Program-made: the position numbers and the translations under genes | Source of the DNA: Euryarchaeota archaeon UBA4 | GTDB lineage: Archaea; Thermoplasmatota; Poseidoniia; Poseidoniales; Thalassarchaeaceae | Length of the DNA stretch: 12,655 nt | Assembly (NCBI GenBank): GCA_002497985.1 | Contig: DAFQ01000051.1 | Location: 1-12,655, forward strand | Direction of reading: 5' to 3' | The notes under the pieces: generated by a model | The model's input: only the letters and a program-made list of their open reading frames with translations | Database searches by the model: none | What the model was told of the DNA's origin: nothing | Shown here: positions 7,527-12,655 of the stretch, piece by piece | How positions within the stretch are numbered: the stretch's first letter is position 1 | How the letters are laid out: each line of letters begins with the position of its first letter

Positions 7527-8768
7527 ATGACGGGCAATCGCGAGGGACAGGGCGGTCCCCGGACAAGGCTCCTGGTTGCCAAGGGTAGTTTCGTCGCCAT
7601 GGGAGGGGCAGAGAGGGACCTGCTACGGAATCTACCCTCCATTGCAGAGCTGTTCGATGTAAGTGTGGCCACTCTTGCTAGCGTCAAGGAGTTGGACTCA
7701 CTATGCGAGGATCTTGGATTGGATCTGATGTGCCCCGATAGTTCTTGGTCGGCCCCCCAGGGAGCTCTCTCTTCAGTGTTGGATAGTGGCATGGATAGTG
7801 CATCACGAGCGTGGTCTTCGATGGACAATCTGATTGGTGCTATTGGGGACTTTGATTGCATTCACCTAACTAGTGGCGATGGCAGCCTGGCCCTTCTAGA
7901 TCACGTTCCAGATGGCGTAGCCGTGCATCTGCATCTTCTCGAGCCTCACAGGGGACTGCATGAAGACGTCCTTCACAGAGGGATTGACGGGAGGCCAAGG
8001 AGGAATCTGGGTTTGACTAGGGCTATGCTATCCAGAGCCAGGCGTCGTGACATCTCCGCCGTCAGGGACCTTTCGGGGAGGGAGAAATCCTCCATCAGTG
8101 GGAACTCCTCGTACACCGCTGGGAGGATCTCCGAAGTTTATGGCATCCCATCTGGGGTGCTGATGCCCAGTGTTGTTCCAGACGAGTTTCCAACGGAGGC
8201 TGATGAAGGGGAGCCTCAGGGCGTTATGGAAATGGAGGGGGAATACGTAGTTACCGTGGGAAGGGCCAGTTGGGCCAAAGGCACGTGGGAAGCGATTTCC
8301 ATGCTCTCTGGAAGCGGTGTCTCTCTTGCCCAAGTCGGAGGGGGCTCCGACAATGACTTACAGAAGCTGCGAGAGCACGCAATATCCGAGGGTGTGGGTG
8401 TATGGTTCGCACCAAGGCTTTCCTCGCCAGAGATGTCCTCCCTCTACCGTGGAGCCCTTGCAGTAGTGAGCATGGCTCATGGAGAGCCGTTTGGCCTGAC
8501 TCCGATAGAGGCACAATCGGTTGGCACGCCAGCCCTTTTCGTTGACGAGGGGGGTTTCAGGGAGACTGTCTCTGACGGGGTCTCGGGGAGGCTGCTCCCG
8601 AGGGGCTCATTCGAGCAGTGGCACCAAGCACTGAACGATGCTAGAGATGAAGGCAATCGGTCATTGTGGGCAACGAATGGGAGATCCTCGATTTCAGAGG
8701 GGCGCCTCGGGCCACAGGGGCACTCGGAGAGGCTGGCAGAGATTGTTGATGGGATCATTGGCGACTAA
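7527..8768 (+). CDS. Glycosyltransferase family 4 (GT-B fold)
   Basis: A 413-residue soluble protein of the GT4 retaining glycosyltransferase type. Near the N-terminus LLVAKGSF (15-22) is followed by the loop MGGAERDLLRNL (25-36), typical of the acceptor domain. The donor domain starts at about 240 with VVTVGRASWAKG (241-252), matching the usual GR...KG signature, and contains an intact EX7E motif, E320 to E328 (EPFGLTPIE), then the conserved SVGTPALFVDEGGFRE stretch. No signal peptide or membrane helix is visible. The start is ATG at 7527, preceded by GGTGAT at 7512 and by a possible TATA box 26 bp upstream. Although it diverges from the other glycosyltransferase, the shared control region suggests joint use in one glycan pathway. 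Its stop overlaps that of the converging membrane-protein gene by 4 bp. Donor and acceptor are unknown. Confidence 0.9.
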   Translation: MTGNREGQGGPRTRLLVAKGSFVAMGGAERDLLRNLPSIAELFDVSVATLASVKELDSLCEDLGLDLMCPDSSWSAPQGALSSVLDSGMDSASRAWSSMDNLIGAIGDFDCIHLTSGDGSLALLDHVPDGVAVHLHLLEPHRGLHEDVLHRGIDGRPRRNLGLTRAMLSRARRRDISAVRDLSGREKSSISGNSSYTAGRISEVYGIPSGVLMPSVVPDEFPTEADEGEPQGVMEMEGEYVVTVGRASWAKGTWEAISMLSGSGVSLAQVGGGSDNDLQKLREHAISEGVGVWFAPRLSSPEMSSLYRGALAVVSMAHGEPFGLTPIEAQSVGTPALFVDEGGFRETVSDGVSGRLLPRGSFEQWHQALNDARDEGNRSLWATNGRSSISEGRLGPQGHSERLAEIVDGIIGD

Positions 8769-9361
8769 TCCAGCGAAATTCTCTCGGCTCGTGGACCTAC
8801 CTTGAACACGACAAGCAATGCTGCCAGACCAATTACCAAAAGTGCTGCCGAGGCCCAAATGGGCAATACCACAGCGCTATCTGATGGGAACCAAATGGGC
8901 AGGACGTCGAACAAAGATTCGCCCCTCACCAATTTCCCACCGATGGATGATGCCATAGTGGTCATGAGGAAGGCTATCACAGCGGTTACCGACTGCAAGA
9001 GTGATAGATTCCTGACCTCCCAGATTCCTGGTCCCATCCTGATCCTGCCCACTACGAAAGCGGCCCAGAAACCTAGTGCTAGCCCGCTGTAGACGAACTT
9101 GTTGTACAGAAGCGCGTTTCCAACGACGCTGTCTGCAGCTAAGTTTCCGCTCAAGATGGCGATTGGCATGAAGAATAGGGCCATGCTGGCACCTGCAATG
9201 GATGCCTTGTCCATTGTTATCATCAGTGACTCCCTCCTATCTTCAGAGACCGGGATATAGCGTATCGATGCGCAGCCAACGGCACAAACGGTGGCTAACA
9301 CCATGGTACCAACTACTATCTCTGCCATGGCCACATGGAACGTTTCTGCTCCAAACATCAT
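8765..9361 (-). CDS. Five-helix membrane protein, family not recognised
   Basis: A 198-residue polytopic membrane protein with helices near residues 10-32, 53-72, 85-107, 119-140 and 164-186. Basic residues cluster in the loops after helix 1 (RYIPVSEDRR), after helix 3 (GRIRMG) and at the C-terminus, so an outside N-terminus and inside C-terminus fit the positive-inside rule. The only histidine is H9, just before helix 1; C25 and C30 lie in or at the end of helix 1. The start is the first ATG of an ATG-ATG pair at 9361, overlapping the upstream gene's stop as ATGA, so the two are probably translationally coupled and work together. A faint resemblance to small heme-associated membrane proteins such as DUF2231 was considered but is too weak to name it. 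It is the last gene of the operon. Confidence 0.8.
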   Translation of the reverse strand: MMFGAETFHVAMAEIVVGTMVLATVCAVGCASIRYIPVSEDRRESLMITMDKASIAGASMALFFMPIAILSGNLAADSVVGNALLYNKFVYSGLALGFWAAFVVGRIRMGPGIWEVRNLSLLQSVTAVIAFLMTTMASSIGGKLVRGESLFDVLPIWFPSDSAVVLPIWASAALLVIGLAALLVVFKVGPRAERISLD

Positions 9362-10512
9362 GACTCGCCCCCTTGGAAATTAGGATCCGCTACCCACTCT
9401 TCCTCGACTGGGTCCCAGAGCCACCCCGGGTTCTCCTCGGAATGAACTAGCCTAGCCAGGTATTCCTCGGAGGCGGCTTCGGGCTCTTCCTCCATGCCAG
9501 GTGGCGGAGGAGGAGCCTCTCCCTCTGAGTCTATGACTTCCTGGGTTTGGTCCAACTCATCCTTCCCATCCCAGGGGGATAGTCTCACTTGTAGGGACAC
9601 CATGAATGAAAGGACCAGGAACGCGAACGCGAAGGATTGGACTCTCGCATCCCAGATATCGCCCTCGAATGGGGCTGGTCCGGTGCCCATCGTCAGCCAC
9701 GGGAGATCCATGGAGAATGAGCCGTTGAGGACTGTGATCTGATATTGTATCCTAGTATCCCCCATGGTTGAAGGAAGCTGTGCCTCCCAAGTGTTGCAGA
9801 CCTCCATGTCTTGGCATTGTGAGCTTACCTCCGCGTCATGGGGAGACCACTCTCCTTCGAGCATCCACTGCACGGAAACTGAAGTTGTGTTGACAGTCCC
9901 GATTTCCAGTGGATCGTCATTACCACTGGTCCTGTAAGCAGGTGCGGTCCAATCTGATGACAGGCCTGGCAGACCCTCAGGAACGGGCATTACGTCAATC
10001 GAATACCCGCGTGAAACCCCTGTGTATGCAATGCCCTCGTAATTGGGCTCTGAGCCGTGATGCGTCTGTGCGAACAAGTTGTGCACCCCGGTTTCTTGGG
10101 GTGCGAGGAGCACCCATGTCAGAGTTACCGAGCCGGTAGAGGGGACTACCGTCTCAACGTAGTTTGAGGACCCTCCGTTTGGGTCCTGTATTACGTGCCA
10201 ACCATGGTCCTCAGGATGGTCCGAGTTTCCGTCAATCGACCCTAGGATGAATGTTCCAAGCAGCCTGTTACTCGAGAGGGACATCCCAGCGACGTTGACG
10301 TGGACCGCCACAGCATGCCCCGCAAACACATCTCCGTCTTGAGAAATTGATATCGTGCCATCCGAAGGCAGGCTCATGGAAGGGTCACCGTGGCAGGATC
10401 CTCCGCATGTGTAGTCCCTGTCTGAGTCCCCGTTGCCTCCGGGGTTGGCCACGCTGGAGCTGGAAACCATGAGAAGGGCGACTACTGAGGCCAATACTAG
10501 TGCTCTGGACAT
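9358..10512 (-). CDS. Exported membrane-anchored protein with CX3CH motif (Reeler/choice-of-anchor-V-like)
   Basis: A 384-residue protein with a signal peptide (about 1-22, cleavage after SSVA), an extracellular part, one membrane helix (about 291-309) and a cytoplasmic tail. Directly after the signal lies C36-G-G-S-C40-H41, a CX3CH motif. That is one residue longer than the standard CXXCH heme c site, so covalent heme is possible but unproven. Residues 42-175 look like the beta-sandwich that follows a CXXCH motif in choice-of-anchor-V/Reeler-like exported proteins, and include further histidines (H66, H71, H99, H103, H106, H144, H151, H152). A second outside domain (about 190-270) has C233 and C239, a likely disulfide. 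The cytoplasmic tail is acidic, with five prolines at 334-338 and a Trp motif NPGWLWD...EEWVADP at 361-377. It starts 2 bp after the upstream stop and overlaps the downstream gene by ATGA. The family match is from memory of the pattern, hence moderate. Confidence 0.8.
   Translation of the reverse strand: MSRALVLASVVALLMVSSSSVANPGGNGDSDRDYTCGGSCHGDPSMSLPSDGTISISQDGDVFAGHAVAVHVNVAGMSLSSNRLLGTFILGSIDGNSDHPEDHGWHVIQDPNGGSSNYVETVVPSTGSVTLTWVLLAPQETGVHNLFAQTHHGSEPNYEGIAYTGVSRGYSIDVMPVPEGLPGLSSDWTAPAYRTSGNDDPLEIGTVNTTSVSVQWMLEGEWSPHDAEVSSQCQDMEVCNTWEAQLPSTMGDTRIQYQITVLNGSFSMDLPWLTMGTGPAPFEGDIWDARVQSFAFAFLVLSFMVSLQVRLSPWDGKDELDQTQEVIDSEGEAPPPPPGMEEEPEAASEEYLARLVHSEENPGWLWDPVEEEWVADPNFQGGES
10390..10407 (-). 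other. Codons of the CX3CH putative heme-attachment motif
   Basis: These six codons read Cys-Gly-Gly-Ser-Cys-His, shortly after the predicted signal peptide cleavage site. I checked the reading on the plus strand base by base. The spacing is three residues between cysteines rather than two. Heme attachment is inference; a metal site or disulfide are alternatives. Confidence 0.45.
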
Positions 10513-10514
10513 TC

Positions 10515-12655
10515 TCAGAACCCCCTTCTCTTTCTTTCAACCATGGATATCCCAATGGCTGCCGCGCCCAATACGAACAAGATTGCAGATATGGCGATTG
10601 AAGCAACAGGGGTTGAGTCCTGAGACTCTGATTCTGATTCCCCCGCCATACTTGCATCGACGCTGACGTGATTCAGGCCATCCATCACCCATACCACTTC
10701 ATCGCCATCGACAACGGTTGTCACGACGTAATAGAGGGTGGTGGAGACAGGTGCCTCCTCGCTCCATGTAGTCAGGGATGTTGTTCCTTCTGGGCTCATC
10801 TGAATGGGAGCTAGTTCCCCCCAACCAGGCGTCTCGTCCATGGAAGTCAGGCCTACGACAGTGGATATGGGGCTGGTTGATCTGTAAACCCTGAACTCCT
10901 CGGATGAATCGCTCGACCACGAGAGGGTGACGGTGCTTCCAGAGATTGTGGCTTCGAGGGAGTCCACAGTGATGACGTCCCCATACATTATCTGATTCGA
11001 GATGGTGTTGGACATTCCCATATCATCAATTACAGTCAACGACACAGAGTGGGTGCCCGACGGAAGTAGTACATCGACTGACTTACCAGTTAGTCCGACA
11101 CCATTGATTAGCCAAATATATGACGAGATCGTACCATCTGGGTCGCTTGAAGCCGATGCATCGAACGTTGCCATCGCACCTGGCGTGGGCGGGGATGTCT
11201 CAGATTCCCAAGACGCGATTGGAGGGACGTTTGCAAGAACTGTCTCTGTGAAGGAAGTGGATTCCATCCCCCATGGGTCACTGGCGGTGACCTCGACCCC
11301 CCAAGTTGCGCCGGGCTCGAGTCTTGACTGGTCGACGACTGACTGGCCATCCAGTTCGGGGACGTGGAAGCCGTTCCTGAACCACGTGTACGTGTAGGAT
11401 ACTGGTTCGCCATCCGGATCGTAGGATATGGCTACCGCAATCATGTCCGACAATGAGTCGGGCTGTGCGGAAAGAGCGCCTATGGGTACGTTCTCAAGAG
11501 ACACCTCCGGGGAGGAGGGGGCTGCGTTGTCTATTGACCTGGATGTGGTCTTCATCGACGAACCAAGGGACTCACCGTCCCCTGGAATCACCTGTACGGA
11601 CCAATGTTGGTCACGTACTGTTAGAGAGGCTGGTATGGTGGTCATGTCGTCATAGTCTCGGGCCCATTCCCCGTCGACCCACCACCTAATCTGGCTTCCA
11701 GACTCCTGATCGCCATCGATGTCAGTCTGCTCCCAGACTACTGACAGGTCTGTGGACGTGGTGAGCGGGCCTTCTGGAAGCATTGTTATCGATGTGACCA
11801 CGGGTGGCGTGTTCCCAATCAAAACCGAGCCGGTCTCGAACCACTCGGACCATACCAGTCCGTCGAAAACCCTGACTTGCGAGTACCATGTCTCGCCCTT
11901 AGATGTGAACGATGGGTCGACTGTCTGCGCGTCATTGAACGCGGAAACCCTGACTCCATCCCTGTACCACCTGATCTCGACGTCCTGGATAATGTCCCCA
12001 TCGGAGTCAAAAGAGGAGTATGATAGTTGGAGGGCATCGGATGTAACGGCGTTTCCGGGTGGGTTGACGTAGCCGTTTACGGTTGGCTGGTTGTTGGAGG
12101 AGCCGATGATTATCTTCCCGCTGGTCACTGTGTCACCAAAGTCAGTGCCATCGTGAGGGGTGATTGCGACCTCCCACTCATCATCGGACCTGATCATGAT
12201 GCTGGAGACCGATGGCTCTCCATCCAACTCAGTTACCCTTGAGCCGTCTAGGAACCAGTGAATGGTTGTCTGCTGGGTATCCTGAGGGTTCCCATCCAAG
12301 TCGTAATACTCCCAGTCCAGGGTGAGGTCGTCTATGTCCAAGGGAGCATTTGGAGAAACTGCGAGATTCCTAGCAATCGGAATCGTGTTCCCTATTGTTA
12401 CAGGATTCAATGAGACCGTGTCACCCTGATCATCCCCATCACTTGGTGTCACCTCGACCCTCCAGCTCTGACCCCTTGCTATCCAACTATTGGGGACATC
12501 CGTCTGGTCGTCAATCTGCGAGACTCGTAGGCCGTCCCTGTACCACCTGATCGTAGTGCCCTGCTCGGAGTCACCGTCTGCGTCGTCATACGTGTACGAG
12601 ACTCCGAGTCCCGTGGCCTTGGTTGGGTCACTGGGAATGTAGTAGACATTGGAGG
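10515..12655 (-). CDS. Ig/PKD-repeat surface protein with C-terminal anchor, N-terminus beyond window
   Basis: The frame stays open to the right edge, so the first 67 visible residues lie upstream of a GTG at 12452 that is internal; 712 residues are visible. There are at least five Ig-like units of about 95 residues, each opening with DxDG and containing a W-x-x-[DN]-G strand (RWYRDG, HWFLDG, RWYRDG, RWWVDG, TWFRNG). A PKD domain (about 415-490 counted from the GTG, with ATFDASASSDPDG) and a fibronectin-III-like domain (494-600, with VTLSWSSDS and FRVYRS) follow. An acidic Ser/Glu linker leads to a membrane helix (616-638) and the basic end ERKRRGF, the outside-to-inside anchor of archaeal surface proteins. 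It probably acts outside the cell in adhesion, S-layer contact or polymer binding; the exact role is unknown. It is the first visible gene of the operon. Confidence 0.88.
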   Translation of the reverse strand, partial: SNVYYIPSDPTKATGLGVSYTYDDADGDSEQGTTIRWYRDGLRVSQIDDQTDVPNSWIARGQSWRVEVTPSDGDDQGDTVSLNPVTIGNTIPIARNLAVSPNAPLDIDDLTLDWEYYDLDGNPQDTQQTTIHWFLDGSRVTELDGEPSVSSIMIRSDDEWEVAITPHDGTDFGDTVTSGKIIIGSSNNQPTVNGYVNPPGNAVTSDALQLSYSSFDSDGDIIQDVEIRWYRDGVRVSAFNDAQTVDPSFTSKGETWYSQVRVFDGLVWSEWFETGSVLIGNTPPVVTSITMLPEGPLTTSTDLSVVWEQTDIDGDQESGSQIRWWVDGEWARDYDDMTTIPASLTVRDQHWSVQVIPGDGESLGSSMKTTSRSIDNAAPSSPEVSLENVPIGALSAQPDSLSDMIAVAISYDPDGEPVSYTYTWFRNGFHVPELDGQSVVDQSRLEPGATWGVEVTASDPWGMESTSFTETVLANVPPIASWESETSPPTPGAMATFDASASSDPDGTISSYIWLINGVGLTGKSVDVLLPSGTHSVSLTVIDDMGMSNTISNQIMYGDVITVDSLEATISGSTVTLSWSSDSSEEFRVYRSTSPISTVVGLTSMDETPGWGELAPIQMSPEGTTSLTTWSEEAPVSTTLYYVVTTVVDGDEVVWVMDGLNHVSVDASMAGESESESQDSTPVASIAISAILFVLGAAAIGISMVERKRRGF
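11223..12587 (-). repeat. Five tandem ~95-residue Ig-like units with DxDG motifs
   Basis: At protein level the units begin at D codons at 12587, 12302, 12008, 11723 and 11420, and the PKD domain's DPDG follows at 11144. Spacings are 95, 98, 95, 101 and 92 residues. Each unit has DxDG, a W-x-x-[DN]-G strand and a W-x-[VS]-[QE]-V strand before the next DG or DP. The DNA copies have diverged, so this is an old domain duplication, not a recent DNA repeat. More units probably lie beyond the window. Confidence 0.75.

Noticed and set aside
8765..9361. Calling the five-helix protein DUF2231 or a cytochrome b
   Set aside because: Only one histidine is present and the HP...HFP pattern expected of DUF2231 is missing.
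11719..12072. Plus-strand open frame of 117 codons opposite the repeat protein
   Set aside because: It is an antisense mirror of the repetitive Ser/Thr/Asp-rich coding sequence, with no ribosome-binding site or domain.
10515..12452. GTG at 12452 as the start of the repeat protein
   Set aside because: The frame continues upstream without a stop to the window edge and encodes the first part of another DxDG unit, so this GTG is an internal valine.
1..12655. tRNA, rRNA, CRISPR, insertion sequence or phage integration features
   Set aside because: Read on both strands, no cloverleaf-like sequence, direct-repeat array, terminal inverted repeats or transposase/integrase motifs were noticed.

Overview
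The window looks like a gene-dense stretch of an archaeal chromosome, most likely a marine Thermoplasmatota/Poseidoniales-type (Marine Group II) organism. The grounds are an archaeal tRNA 4-demethylwyosine synthase (Taw1), TATA-like boxes about 26 bp ahead of several start codons (leaderless-style promoters), GTG/TTG starts, a lipobox protein, and a large Ig/PKD-repeat surface protein with a C-terminal membrane anchor. The phylum is inferred from gene content; no rRNA or other marker gene is present.

Layout: (1) 1-433, minus: the start of a secreted lipoprotein gene that runs off the left edge. (2) 434-557: a short divergent control region with a TATA-like box and, at its right end, a perfect GGAGGTGA ribosome-binding site. 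(3) 558-1574, plus: taw1. (4) 6346 down to 1565, minus: a three-gene ABC transporter operon (ATPase 1, a 1024-residue double-FtsX permease, ATPase 2 with an unusual C-terminal extension). The genes overlap by ATGA or are 1 bp apart. The last gene meets taw1 tail to tail with a 10-bp overlap. (5) 6381-7475 (minus) and 7527-8768 (plus): two divergent GT4-type glycosyltransferases sharing a 51-bp promoter region. (6) 12655 down to 8765, minus: a three-gene envelope operon made of a partial Ig/PKD-repeat surface protein, a signal-peptide protein with a CX3CH motif and a C-terminal anchor, and a five-helix membrane protein. It meets the second glycosyltransferase tail to tail with a 4-bp overlap.

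Most of the window serves the cell envelope: export or membrane extraction by an ATP-driven FtsX-type machine, sugar transfer, and surface-exposed proteins. Taw1 is a tRNA-modification gene and seems unrelated to its neighbours. Nothing here is clearly a new defence or mobile system. The most unusual items are the zinc-ribbon/AbrB-like tail on ATPase 2, the pairing of two different ATPases with one fused permease, the CX3CH putative heme protein with its operon partner, and the 95-residue DxDG repeats. No tRNA, rRNA, CRISPR array, insertion sequence or replication origin was seen, and no gene-free stretch exceeds about 125 bp.
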